In this document: piece after piece, positions 1-11,039 of the stretch
How positions within the stretch are numbered: position 1 is the stretch's first letter
Layout of the letters: each line of letters opens with the position of its first letter
Program-made: the position numbers and the translations under genes
Assembly (NCBI GenBank): GCA_031769625.1
Contig: JAUIMM010000017.1
Coordinates: 2,284,501-2,348,500, forward strand
Source: Taudactylus pleione
Lineage: Eukaryota > Chordata > Amphibia > Anura > Myobatrachidae
Direction: 5' to 3'
Length of the DNA stretch: 64,000 nt
Notes under the pieces: model-generated
Told to the model about the DNA's origin: nothing
Databases searched by the model: none
What the model saw: the letters and a program-made list of their open reading frames with translations, nothing else

Positions 1-1448
1 GCCAAAAGTAATGGGACTATCATCTCAAAAGCTATTTCATGGACAGGTGTGGGCTATTCCCTCATTATTTCATTATCAATTAAGCAGGTAAAAGGTCTGG
101 AGTTGATTCTAGGTGTGACATTTGCATTTGGAATCAGTTGCTGTCGACTCTCAATATGAGATCCAAAGAGCTGTCACTATCAGTGAAGCAAGCCATCATT
201 AGGCTGAAAAATCAAAACAAACCCATCAGAGAGATAGCAAAAACATTAGGTGTGGCCAAATCAACTGTTTGGAACATTCTTAAAAAGAAAGAACACACCG
301 GAGAGCTCAGCAACACCAAAAGACCCAGAAGACCACGGAAAACAACTGTGGTGGATGACAGAAGAATTATTTCCCTGGTGAAGAAAAACCCCTTCACAAC
401 ATTTGGCCAAATCAAAAACACTCTCCAGGAGGTAGGTGTATATGTGTCAAAGTCAACAATCAAGAGAAGACTTCACAAGAGTGAATATAGAGGGTTCACC
501 ACAAGATGTAAACCATTGGTGAGCCACAAAAACAGGAAGACCAGATTAGAGTTTGCCAAACAACATCTAAAAAAGCCATTACAGTTCTGGAGCAACATCC
601 TATGGACAGATGAGACAAAGATCAACTTGTACCAGAGTGATGGGAAGAGAAGAGTATGGAGAAGGAAAGGAACTGCTCATGATCCAAAACATACCACCTT
701 ATCAGTGAAGCATGGTGGTGGTAGTGTCATGGCGTGGGCATGTATGGCTGCCAATGGAACTGGTTCCCTTGTATTTATTGATGATGTGACTGCTGACAAA
801 AGCAGCAGAATGAATTCTGAAGTGTTTCGGGCAATATTATATGCTCATATTCAGTTAAATGCTTCAGAACTCATTGGACGGCGCTTCACAGTGTAGATGG
901 ACAATGACCCGAAGCATACTGCAAAAGCGACCAAAGAGTTTTTTAAGGCTAAAAAGTGGAATGTTATGGAATGGCCAAGTCAATCCCCTGACCTGAATCC
1001 AATTGAGCATGCATTTCACTTGATGAAGACAAAACTGAAGGGAAAATGCCCCAAGAACAAGCAGGAACTGAAGACATTTGCAGTAGAGGCCTGGCAGAGC
1101 ATCACCAGGGATGAAACCCAGCGTCTGGTGATGTCTATGCGTTCCAGACTTCAGGCTGTAATTGCCTGCAAAGGATTTGCAACAAAGTATTAAAAATTTT
1201 AAAGTTAGATTTAGGATTGTTTAGTTTGTCCCATTACTTTTGGCCCCTTAAAATGTGGGAGGCACATATAGAAACCGTTGTAATTCCTACACCGTTCACC
1301 TGATTTGGATGTAATTACCCTCAAATTAAATCTGAAAGTCTGCTGTTAAGGCACATCTTGTTTGTTTCATTTCAAAGCCATTGTGGTGGCAAATAGAGGC
1401 CAAAATATGAAAATTCTGTCAATGTCCCAATATTTATGCACCTGACTG
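1..1448 (+). mobile_element. Tc1-like transposon, copy A (left end cut by window)
   Basis: A Tc1/mariner-superfamily element whose right half and transposase are in the window. The right terminal inverted repeat (about 1,245-1,448) ends in GCACCTGACTG and matches, inverted, the left end of the sister copy at 23,324, which starts CAGTCAGGTGCATAAATATT. The left TIR lies mostly outside the window. By comparison with the sister copy the whole element is about 1.6 kb with TIRs of roughly 200 bp. The right end abuts a TA microsatellite, so the TA target duplication cannot be read with confidence. Confidence 0.9.
156..1193 (+). pseudogene. Tc1-like DDE transposase, one in-frame stop
   Basis: Encodes a transposase of about 345 residues for cut-and-paste movement of copy A. 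From N to C terminus one sees a paired-type helix-turn-helix (IREIAKTLGVAKSTVWNIL), a second helix-turn-helix region with a basic RPRRPRK stretch, and the catalytic core: first Asp in LWTDETK, second Asp in MDNDPKHT, Glu in [11 protein letters not shown], the DD34E spacing of Tc1. The ATG at 156 (MRSKELS) is the natural start, and upstream frame has no better ATG. The reading frame is interrupted once, by a TAG at 894-896 just before the second catalytic Asp. The sister copy has CAG at the matching place, so this is a single nonsense change. The frame is otherwise open on both sides of the stop. Probably inactive, but recently so. Confidence 0.9.
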
Positions 1449-1452
1449 TGTG

Positions 1453-1458
<6 letters not shown>

Positions 1459-1500
<42 letters not shown>
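1459..1500. repeat. (TA)n microsatellite
   Basis: About 21 TA units lie directly between the right end of Tc1 copy A and the left end of relic B. Both elements integrate at TA, so the array is a natural target. Confidence 0.95.
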
Positions 1501-1501
<1 letters not shown>

Positions 1502-3047
1502 CATTTTTCTCAGTAAATATATTAGTAATGAATCTATTGTAATGAAATTTTCACCAAGTGTCAGCAACAACCCATGCAATCCACACATGTAAATGAATCA
1601 AACCATAGATGTCCATAATTTAAGTTATGTGTAATAATGTGAAATGACATAGGTAAAAAGTTTTGAACACGCTTACTGACATTTATTTAATACTTTGTAC
1701 ATAAGCCTTTGTTGGTAATGACAGCTTCAAGATGCCTCCTGTATGGAGAAACTAGTTGCATGCATTGCTCAGGTGTGATTTTGGCCCATTTTTCCACACA
1801 AACAGTTTTCAAATCTTGAAGGTTCCGTGGGCCTCTTCTATGAACTCTGATCTTTAGTTCTTTCCATAGATTTTCAATTAGATTCAAGTCAGGTGATTGG
1901 CTGGGCCATTCTAGCAGTTTTATTTTCTTTCTCTGAAACCAATTGAGCGTGTCCTTGGCTGTGTGTTTGGGATCAATGTCTTGCTGAAATGTTCACCCTC
2001 GTTTCATCTTCAGCATCCTGGTAGATGGCTGCAGATTTTTATCAAGAATGTCTCGGTACATTTTTCCATTCATTCTTCCTTCAATCATATGAGTATGCCA
2101 GTACTGTATGCTGAAAAACAGCCCCACACCATGATGTTCCCACCTCCAAACTTCACTGTTGGTATGGCGTTTTTTGGGTGATTTGCAGTGCCATTTCTCC
2201 TCCAAACATGATGTGTATTTTGGCATCCAAAGAGTTACATTTTGGTCTCATCTGACTAGGCTATATTCTCCTATTATTTCACAGGCTTGTCCAAATATTG
2301 TGAAGCAAACTTTAAACAAACGTCAACATGCTTTTTCTTCAGCAATGGAGTCTTGCGTGGTGAGCGTGTATACAGGCCATGGTGGTTGAGTGCATTACTT
2401 ATTGTTTTCTTTTAAACAATTGTACCTGCTAATTCCATGTCCTTTCCACAAGTTGTCCTTGGCTCTTGGACAACCCTTCTGATAATTCTTTTCACTCCTC
2501 TGTCAGAAATCTTGCGAGGAGCACCTGGTCGTGGCCGGTTTATGGTGAAATTATGTTCTTTCCACTCTGGATTATGGCCCCAACAGTACTCACTGGAACA
2601 TTCAGACGTCTTGAAATCCTTCTGTAACCAATGCCATCAGTATGTTTTGCAACAATAAGGTTGCAAAGGTCTTGAGAGAGCTCTTTGCTTTTACCCATCA
2701 TGAGAAGTTTCTTGTGTGACACCTTGGTAATGAGACACCTTTTTATAGGCCATCAGTTGGGACTGAACCAGCTTATATTAATTTGCACTGACAATTGGCA
2801 GGATTGCTTTCTAATTACTGATAGATTTCAGCTGGTGTCTTGGCTTTCCGTGCCTTTTTGCACCTCCCTTTCTAATTGTGTTCAATACTTTTTCCCTGTG
2901 TTATTTCACATTATTACACATAACTTAATTTATGGACATCTGTGGTTTGATTTCTTTGCATGTGTGGATTGCATGGGTTGTTGCAGACATTTGGTGAAAA
3001 TTTCATTACAATAGCCCCATTACAAATATATTTACTGAGAAAAATGT
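1501..3047 (-). mobile_element. Tc1-like transposon relic B, inverted
   Basis: A 1.55-kb Tc1-type element on the minus strand. It is bounded by long inverted repeats: about 1,501-1,665 reads as the reverse complement of about 2,880-3,047, beginning ACATTTTTCTCAGTAAATAT and ending ATATTTACTGAGAAAAATGT. Transposase fragments in several frames lie between them. It differs in sequence from copies A and C and is a separate, older family. Confidence 0.85.
1687..2698 (-). pseudogene. Tc1-like transposase, decayed
   Basis: Three blocks on the minus strand keep the order of a Tc1 transposase. The N-terminal helix-turn-helix begins at the ATG at 2,698 (MGKSKELSQDL) and includes ISRRLNVPVSTVGAIIQ, running to about 2,540. 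A core block at 2,226-1,993 includes HTNSEVWRWEHHGVGLFF and GRMNGKMYRDIL. The C-terminal block at 1,887-1,687 carries the catalytic Glu in NLIENLW and ends NKGLCTKY. Frameshifts and stops separate the blocks, and the middle (about 2,230-2,530) reads in no single frame. Non-functional. Confidence 0.85.
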
Positions 3048-3067
3048 TGATGTGATCATTACTTATT

Positions 3068-3260
3068 TTACCCACCATATACTGTGTATATATATATATA
3101 TATAATTATATATATATAAAAAAAAGTGTGTATATTGACTGGAGCCTCCGAGTGCCGATTGTTTGTGTTGGATATATATAGATATATATATATATATATA
3201 TATAAATCCATCACAAACAATCGGCACTCGGAGGCTCCAGTCAATATACACACTTTTTAC

Positions 3261-3292
<32 letters not shown>

Positions 3293-3340
3293 ATATGTGT
3301 GTGTGCGTGAATATATGTATTTATATATATGTGAGTGTGT
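3068..3340. repeat. TA-rich repeat holding a perfect 47-bp inverted repeat
   Basis: Alternating TA tracts surround two arms, 3,121-3,167 and 3,212-3,258, that are exact reverse complements over 47 bases, separated by a 44-base TA-rich loop. The arms themselves are ordinary mixed sequence (core GGAGCCTCCGAGTGCC). No coding sequence. Confidence 0.9.
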
Positions 3341-5237
3341 GCATGCAAAGATGTGTGGTTGAAAAGGTACAGTACTGTATGTGATCACTCCCATCTGGAG
3401 CTCCATATGAGGTAGGGATGGACAATGGTGGCTGAGCTTCATCCATGTTGGCACAAGCTCCAATAGTGATTCTTAGCCAGTCTTGATGTTAAACAGCTGA
3501 ATTGAGCTGTATTTTAATATTGGATCGTCAGCACTTCTACACCATTCGATGGCGAATGCCATTGGAAAAGTGCCATCGAAGGTGAAGACACTACCATCAA
3601 AAGGAAAACATTATTGGTGTTAAACTATCGAGCATCAATGTCCATTCCTAGTAGGAGGCTCAGACAGCTCAGCGAGGAACTGGGGAACATGATCAGTAAG
3701 AACTTTGGTAGAGAGCTTATTGGGCAGTTCACTAGAACAGCTGTGCTACACCCTCCAGGACGAAAGTCAAACTGAGGCAGGAGAATTGTGTTTCTAAAAG
3801 ATAAATAAGAAAAGCCACAATGACTGACTCAAGATTAACCTCAACTATACAATGACTATCTGTGTGATCAACCATTAAAGAAAAAATAGCCGTCCACTAA
3901 ATAAAGGTCAAGATGTGAGATTGTGTCCTGAATGGGACAACTAACGATGCAGCGGTGTGAAAAGTACTACTTAATAAGTGTACCCTCTAGTATTTAATCG
4001 CTATTACTCAATTAAGTGCCTTTTTAGGCTTATAATTGGTTTCGTCTCCAATTTGTATATTCTGAGATACAGTAAAATAATTTTTTGTTTTGTTTTTTTT
4101 TCATTTATGGTTTATGATGAGTGCAAAATTTTGCTACAGTTGATTTTTGTTACTGCTACAAGTATACAAGAAATGCAGGCCATCCCCGCCCCCCAAATGC
4201 TTCTGCCTGTCAATCAGGCAGAGGCTAGGGGGAACTTCACGTGGTATCACAGGACTCATTCTGCACTCTGCATACGCGCAGAGTAGTAAACATTGGAGAT
4301 GTGCGCTAACCATCGGGTTAGCATACATCTCTGAATCAGGCCCTTTGTGTTACACAAATGACCGGTAATTCCCATTTAAGTTAATGGGGGAACTGCTTAT
4401 TGGCTGAGAAAGTGTGGGAGTGTTTCTCTCAGCCCATAAAACACTTAGACTTCAATGGGAATGACTGTCATTCTGTGATACACACTCCACCATGCATTAG
4501 TTTGGGATTTTTCTTTCTTTAATGAAGACCATGGATGCCTACACAGATCCAAGAGAATCCGATCCATGGGTTGGTGAGTGTAGTTAAATAAAAAATGTAC
4601 AATAGTAATGGACTTCCACATTTGGCATGTGCACCCTGTCATTTTTTAAATATTTTCGTTACAGTGAGACAACAGCTGCCAGCAGGCCCAGAATGACCTG
4701 TAGTCCCACTGTAAAGAACAATATTGTTTTCTATATTTTACACAATTACCTGTGTATCCAATGCCACCATGGATGTGGGAAAGAGCCCTGCTGATTGGAC
4801 ACCTTTTTATTTTTGGCGTCCCGACTTTCGAAAGATTTCCAGCCATGGGCTGACCAGTTTGGGGCTGGTTTTACATTATGTCAGGGAGACCCCATGCTGT
4901 GTCTCTCTGCTATAATGTAAGCCCCCCAGCTAGTTCAGCCTAATGCTGGTTATTGGAAAAATGTGGGGACCACACAATGAATTTATCCCCAATCTTGCCA
5001 GTACCAGACCAGTCTCAAGGGTCCGAGGCTGGTTATTATTTTTTTTTTTTTGGGGGGGGGGACCCCTCGCAAAATTAAAATAAAAAATACTGTATGAACC
5101 CTTTATTTACACTGTAACACGCAAAAGCCTGCACAGATCATACTGATAATTGTATTTGGTTGTGGAGTCTATCGTAATGGGGTAATCTGATTGAAATCGC
5201 ATACAGAAGAAACCATTGAGTATCACCATTGGATATA
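3341..5237. other. No gene recognised; fragments of dispersed repeats
   Basis: No coding potential was found. A CTGAATCAGGCCC motif at about 4,332-4,345 is the right end of the TIR family described at 24,132. About 4,860-5,060 resembles the sub-terminal part of the composite element at 35,165-35,230 (GGTCCGAGGCTGGTTA). The rest is unassigned. Confidence 0.5.
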
Positions 5238-6831
5238 CAATGGGGCAAAAAAGCATTTGGACAGCCACCAATTGTGCAAGTTGTTGCACTTTAAAAGATG
5301 AGAAAGGTCTGTAATTTCCATCATAGGTACACTTTAACTGTGAGAGACAGAATCAGAACAAAAAAATCCGGAAATCACACTATGATTTTTAAACAATTTA
5401 TTTGTATATTCTTGCGGAAAATAAATATTTGGTCACCTACCAACCAGCAAGAATTCTGGCTTTCACAGACCTGTTACTTCTTCTTTAGGAAGCTCATCTA
5501 TCCTCCACCCGTTAACTGTATTAATGGCACCTGTTTGAACTGGTTAACTGTATAAAAGACACCTGTCCACACCCTCAAACAGTCAAACTGCAACCTCTCC
5601 ACTATGGCCAAGACTAGAGAGCTGTCTAAGGACACCAGGGACAAAATTGTAGACCTGCACAAGGCTGGGATGAGCTACTCGACAATAGGCAAGCAGCTTG
5701 GTGAGAAGAGATCAACTGTTGGCGCAATTATTAAAAAATTTAAGAAATACAAGGTCACTGACAATCTCCCACGACCAGGGGCTCCATGCAAGATCTCACC
5801 TTGTGGGGTATTAATGATCTTGAGAACGGTGAGGGATCAGCCCAGAACTACATGGGGGGACCTGGTCAATGACCTCAAGAGAGCTGGGACCACAGTCGCA
5901 AAGGTTACCATTAGTAACACACTACGTTGTCATGGATTCAAATCCTGCAGCACCCGAAAGGTCCCTCTGCTTAAGCCAGCACATGTCCAGGTCCGTCTAA
6001 AGTTTGCCCGTGACCATCTGGATGATCCAGAGGAGGATTGGGAGAATGTCATGTGGTCAGATGATGCCAAAATAAAACTTTTTGATATAAACTCCACACG
6101 CCGTGTTTGGAGGGAGAAGAATGATGAGTGGCATCCCAAAAACACCATACCTACTGTGATGCATGGGGATGGAAACATCATGCTTTGGGGATGCCTTTCT
6201 GCAAAGGGGACAGGACGACTGATCCGTATTATGGAGAGGATGAATGGGGCCATGTATCATGACATTTTGGGGAAAAACTTACTTCCCTCAGTAAGAGCAT
6301 TGAAGATGCAACGTGGCTGGGTCTTCCAGCATGACAATGACCCCAAACACACCGCCCGGGCAACTAAGGAGTGGCTCCATAAGAAGCATTTCAAGGTCCT
6401 GGATTGGCCTAGCCAGTCTCCAGACCTCAACCCAATAGAGAATCTGTGGAGGGAGTTGAAAGTCCGTGCTGCCCGGCGTCAGCCCCAAAACATGACACAT
6501 CTAGTGAAGATCTGCATTGAAGAGTGGGCCAAAATACCTGCTGCAGTGTGTGCAAACCTGGTCAAGAACTACAGGCAATGTTTGACCTCTGTAATTGCCA
6601 ACCGAGGTTACTTTACAAAGTACTGAGTTAAACTTTTTGATTGTCCAAATATTTTTTTTCAGAAAGAATATACAAATAAATTGTTTAAAATCATACAATG
6701 TGATTTCCGGAATTTTTTGTTCTGATTCTGTCTTTCACAGTTGAAGTGTACCTATGATGGAAATTACAGACCTCTCTCTTCTTTTAAAGTGCAACAACCT
6801 GCACAATCGGTGGCTGTCCAAATACTATCTG
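5238..6831 (+). mobile_element. Tc1-like transposon, copy C (complete)
   Basis: A complete 1.59-kb element flanked by TA at 5,236-5,237 and 6,832-6,833. The left end reads CAATGGGGCAAAAAAGCATT and the right end reads inverted to a slightly eroded version. Long TIRs (about 200 bp) share the inner block with TCCGGAAATCACA near 5,370 and TGTGATTTCCGGAA near 6,700. The only gene is the intact transposase. Long TIRs with internal direct repeats are usual for IR/DR-type Tc1 elements. Confidence 0.92.
5604..6626 (+). CDS. Tc1-like DDE transposase, intact (340 aa)
   Basis: Cuts and re-inserts copy C by binding its TIRs and using a DDE metal-ion site. The frame is open from ATG to TGA and 340 residues is the normal Tc1 length. 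Residues 1-50 hold the first helix-turn-helix ([20 protein letters not shown]), then the GRPR-like linker RPGAPCKIS (57-65) and a second helix-turn-helix to about 115. The catalytic residues are D153 (MWSDDAK), D244 ([10 protein letters not shown]) and E279 (DLNPIENLW), with 34 residues between the last two, so the DD34E triad is complete. The protein ends GYFTKY, a usual Tc1 C terminus. The residue after the first catalytic Asp is Asp rather than the common Glu, probably harmless. It has its own TIRs and is not part of a host gene. Activity is possible but untested. Confidence 0.93.
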   Translation: MAKTRELSKDTRDKIVDLHKAGMSYSTIGKQLGEKRSTVGAIIKKFKKYKVTDNLPRPGAPCKISPCGVLMILRTVRDQPRTTWGDLVNDLKRAGTTVAKVTISNTLRCHGFKSCSTRKVPLLKPAHVQVRLKFARDHLDDPEEDWENVMWSDDAKIKLFDINSTRRVWREKNDEWHPKNTIPTVMHGDGNIMLWGCLSAKGTGRLIRIMERMNGAMYHDILGKNLLPSVRALKMQRGWVFQHDNDPKHTARATKEWLHKKHFKVLDWPSQSPDLNPIENLWRELKVRAARRQPQNMTHLVKICIEEWAKIPAAVCANLVKNYRQCLTSVIANRGYFTKY

Positions 6832-6914
6832 TAAATAGATAGTTAAATACTGTACACTGCAAAATTTTTTAGTCTAAAATGTTCCAGTGATGTCCAGCAA
6901 TTTGCTTATATACA

Positions 6915-8165
6915 TACGAGGGATGATTGAAAAGTAATGACACTGCCTCTGTTTATCTGTCCCATTGGTAGACGTGGCAACACTATGCTGGTTATTGTGA
7001 AGCTCATACATTGATGTGTCTGAACCTGTGGTTGGACTGCCATAGTCTTCTTTGTTTGGTCACAGCGAGTGGAAGATCTTCGTATTTTTCGTCATGGCGG
7101 ATAAGGAAGTGAGGAAGATAGGTCTGTGAGATGTGTGATTGAATTTTGTGTTAAACTTAGAAAAGCGGAACAGAAACTCATGAAATTTTACGGCAAGCAT
7201 ACGGTTGAGAAACAATTAGCTGTGCTGCAGTATTTTAGTGGTGGAAGCACTTCAAAGATTGTAATACACGAGTGACTGTCGAAGTGCGTTCTGGGCGACC
7301 ATCCACCGTGGCTATAAATGTTAACATTGACAAAGCTGCGGAGATGTTGCAAAATGACAGAAGGTTAACTTTATACCACCTCTCGTCTTCACTTGGCATC
7401 TCATTCGAACGGGTTCAGCATATTGTGACAAAGGAACTGAAAATGCATTGTATGTGTGCCAGGTGGGTACCCAGAAATCTTACAGAAGAGCAGTTGCGAC
7501 GATGAGTTGAATTGTGTAAGAACACCGTTCAAATATTGGAGAGTATACCTGATTTCCTGACATTGATTGCAACGTGTGACGAATCGTGGATTGGTCATTA
7601 TGATCCGGAATCCAAACAACAGCCCAGTGTATGGAAACACACGAATTTGCCTCTGCCCAAAAAATTCTGTGTGATTCCTTTGGTATGTAAACTCATGCTT
7701 CTACTGTTCTATGATGCACACGGTATGATTCTACAGCACTGGGTTCCCCGTGGACAGTCAATTAAACAGTGACTACTATGCAAACATCCTGAAAACAAAT
7801 TGCATGGAGCCATGAGGAAGAAAAGACCACATTTGCTGAAGAAACAGTGTTTTTTGCAATGCCCGACCACATGTTGCTGCTGTTACATTGGCAGCACTGC
7901 CTGAAATTAATGGGACAGCACTGGAACACCCTCCATATAGCCCAGCCTTAGAGCCCTGTGATTTCTGGGCATTACCAACCCTGAAAAAACAACTGTGCGG
8001 AAAGAAGTTCTCAACAGATGATGATGTGAAAAATGCCACAGCTGCAAAAGTGATGTCACAAAACAGTCTACAGAGTACTGCAAAAAAGTTATTGAATGTG
8101 AAGGAAAATGCTCAGATCCTGTGGAGGATAACAAAATAAAAAAAAGAATAAAAAAAATCAGTACT
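6915..8165 (+). mobile_element. mariner-like element relic
   Basis: Begins at TA followed by CGAGGGATGATTGAAAAGTA, a typical mariner end. It carries a decayed mariner transposase, and A-rich sequence follows the stop. The expected right inverted end is only hinted at by CAGTACTTTTTC at about 8,159, so the right boundary is approximate. Confidence 0.75.
7094..8139 (+). pseudogene. mariner transposase, decayed
   Basis: Starts at the ATG at 7,094 (MADKEVRK) and is broken by stops and frameshifts. Recognisable pieces are, in order: an N-terminal VIEFCVKLRKA stretch near 7,137; a helix-turn-helix block at 7,272-7,505 (LYHLSSSLGISFERVQHIV) ending ARWVPRNLTEEQLRR, the mariner linker; the first catalytic Asp in ATCDESWIGHYDPESKQQ near 7,575; and the C-terminal signature PPYSPALEPCDFWALP near 7,935. 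In mariner the third catalytic residue is the Asp of PYSPDLAPCD; here the first Asp of that motif has become Ala, which alone would be expected to kill activity. The second catalytic motif (HDNARPH) is not intact. Confidence 0.8.
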
Positions 8166-8540
8166 TTTTCTTTGCACATCTTCATCTCTTCAACAAGAGG
8201 AGCAGTGACACTTGCCCATTGCCTACACACACAGCATTCCACATTATGCAATGTATCACACATTTGTATGTAATGATGCGCCTTCTGCATAGCAAGCAAG
8301 TACAGTTGCACCCAGTTACATTGTGGCTGATCACGCCACAAACATGTGCACGCGTTGCGCCATGGGATTCCCGGTGCCTACATATACTACGGTACGCTAT
8401 AGTGTGCACTGCGATTGCACCATGCATTTCTATGGAGGCACGGTCACGTACGCAGTGCCGGAAACCTGGCAGCGGTGGCCATTTTCCAGGGGATTTCTAC
8501 AACTCAGACGTGGGACTCCGAAGATGTAAGTATTACAAAT
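8166..8540. other. No gene recognised
   Basis: Unassigned sequence. The last 100 bp (CAGTGCCGG, GGCCATTTTC) resemble the interior of the hAT-type element at 22,441-22,760. Confidence 0.4.
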
Positions 8541-8943
8541 ATGGGTGCAGGGTGTGCGTTGTGGGCATCCCTGGCAGGAGTCCCAAGAGGGGGGGGAGCA
8601 GGTACTAATTGCCCGGGCTTGCTAGAGGGGCCTGGTGGTGGCCCAGGTCCAACACTGCTCCCCTATCCCTCTTATCTCACAGCAGCCCAGCATGCACTGC
8701 TGTGTGCTGGGCTGCAGTGGGAGAATGCTCACGCAGCATTCTCCTATGCCTGTGGGGGGGAGAGCGCCAGCGCAGGTTAAGGGGCTCACAGTGCCCCCCT
8801 CCCCGGCACTGTAAAAAATATTTTTTACAAAATAGTTTAGCCTGAGGGGGCGTGGCCTAAACAATTAGGCCATGCTCCTCCCCCCCCCGGGCCCGGCTCT
8901 TGATGCCCCTTCCCCCTGCACCCATTAGAGATACGCCCCTGCT
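8541..8943. repeat. GC-rich dispersed repeat, copy 1
   Basis: Shares blocks with 20,880-21,190 and 27,950-28,320: GGCTTGCTAGAGGGGCC, then CAGCCCAGC..GTGTGCTGGGCTGCA (a short palindrome), CTCCTATGCCTGTGGGGGG and AAGGGGCTCACAGTG. The right edge, CACCCATTAGAGATACGCCCCTG, matches the right end of the TIR element at 22,441-22,760, so this copy sits inside or is fused to that family. Confidence 0.6.
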
Positions 8944-11039
8944 TAATACTTCTCTCCCACACTGCGACCATTGTTGAACTGCAAAACACCATATGCCCTG
9001 CTGGCATTACTTGTTGGGACTTGTAGTTCAACAACAGTTGAAGAACATCAGTTGTCTAAACATAATGCGTAGAGTATATAAACAACATTAATTATTATAA
9101 TTATTATTAGCAATTACAAATATAGCTACAGGGCAGGCTACAGCATATTCCGTTGTGCTCTACAATTGGGGCTTATTAAATGTGTGTCATTGACCTCCTA
9201 GTGTGTGAGATACAGATAATGACTCCTCTATTATTGCATTAAATAAATAATTACCAGTGTCATGATGAATGACCATTTCATGTTGTAAACAAACAAAAAC
9301 ATAACCTCGATTGATTAAGGAACAAACAGGTTAAACTCTTTTGCCCTAGCACATGTGATTTATACAACCTGTGGCTGCTATCTACCAAATTATGCTGGGA
9401 TTTGTAATTCAGCAAATATTGTTCTGCCTCGTAGCACGCAGTTTATTGCATTGACAGGATTGAGAACTATGTCAAAATGCTCTTAGTTTCTAAGCTTGTT
9501 GGTAATTCAGAGAACAGTGTTGTACAAAGAGGAATACGGTAATGCAGGATTGCACTGGTGCACAAATAGAGATGCCTGTGTGCAGCAGAGGCGACGAGAG
9601 AGGGACACAAGGTAGTGTATATCAGCAGCTCTCAGTGGCACCTTAGCAGGACTGACCCTCACACCGGATCACTGCCCTGCATACAAGATGTCCATTAGTG
9701 CATCCACGTGTAATTAAGTGCACACTGCGGTGTGTATTGTGTACCACCTTATGTGAGTGCTGTCTGTCTGCTCCACACATCTGGCTTCGCTGGAGGAGCT
9801 GTCCGCAGTGCTGAACTCACCAAGCCCATCTCTGCTTTGGAATTCAAAGTTTCTTGGATGCAAGGAGCTGTGAGTAACCTGGATAAAACTAATGGATAAT
9901 CGTGGGGCTTTATATCTTGTGTGGAATAACTGGGAAATCACAGCTACATTCAAGGATTTCCTGTCCTGGATGCATCAACCCAAGAGCAAATCTATATGTG
10001 CCAAGTTTTTACCCTTGTGAGCTTTTGCATTAGCAAAAAAATCCAAATAAAATAAACCAACCCAGTGCCATATATGACAGCTTTCCCTCAGCTCTTCTTG
10101 TTCAGATATGTACATTAAGGAGAATTCTAAAGGAAAATGCAGTAAATGAACATTTCTCTGGTGTCCCCTGGTTTAGTCATGACAATAGCTATACAAAGTC
10201 TTTATCAGAATGTTTTTCGTTTGGGAACACAGACAGCACAACATACCATGGATCACATGTTTTAGATCCCCCTCATCACTGACCTGCTGAATGGACAGAC
10301 TGATCATTGTGTAGTATTTAGTCCCTCTTGCTTGAAAATCATCTAAGGAGGATCAGTGAATTAAGAGGAGAAACTGCAGTGGGGAAATTCAGCACAAAGC
10401 TATTGACAGTGCCAGGGCAATCAGTCCAAAGGATTTATTTGTAGCTCATATACAGTCCTCTAAACACTGAGACAGTTGGCAGAAGAAGGATATTTTTCAG
10501 CACCTTCAGTTCCCTAAATGCTTTTCACTGTCATGGCAATCTGGCTTCACAAAGAAGGGAGAATGTATTTCCCTATCTGAAGTGTGTGGGAGACAACTAG
10601 TTGCTTGTGTGTTATTATCATGCAGGCATTTAAGGAGGTTTTTGTTGCTGATTTACAAGGCAAACAAGAAAGGTAATCTACACATATTAAACTAAGAATC
10701 AAAGGCTAAATGAAGACAATTACTTTTTTGCCCAGTACATTGGCATAAATGATGTAAAAAGTAATGAGATTTACATTTATAGAGACAGCAGTGTTTTTGG
10801 ACACGGAAAGCTAAATGGATAGAGTTCATTTAGGGTACTGTCTGTGATTCCAACTAAACTGAATTCTCCACGTTGCCCAAAGTCCAGCAGCCAGCCCTGT
10901 TACTGCTGGGCATTTGCATTTTCAGCTAGCATTCTGGGCATTGCACTGACTGAATGAATGAGGGGGTGGTGGTACCCAGTTGTGCTGCCGATGCCCAGAG
11001 TGCGATGCCCCCCTGCTGGTGAGTCCCTGGGGGTGTGTC
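8944..11039. other. Upstream of ASIC2 exon; no other gene recognised
   Basis: About 2.1 kb of largely unique sequence. GGGACTTGTAGTTCAACAAC near 9,016 is a dispersed repeat fragment. The stretch from about 10,860 to 11,039 becomes GC-rich and probably includes the ASIC2b 5' leader and promoter, but no TATA box or transcription start can be picked with confidence. Several ATGs near 10,955-11,005 are out of frame with the ASIC2 coding exon. Confidence 0.5.
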
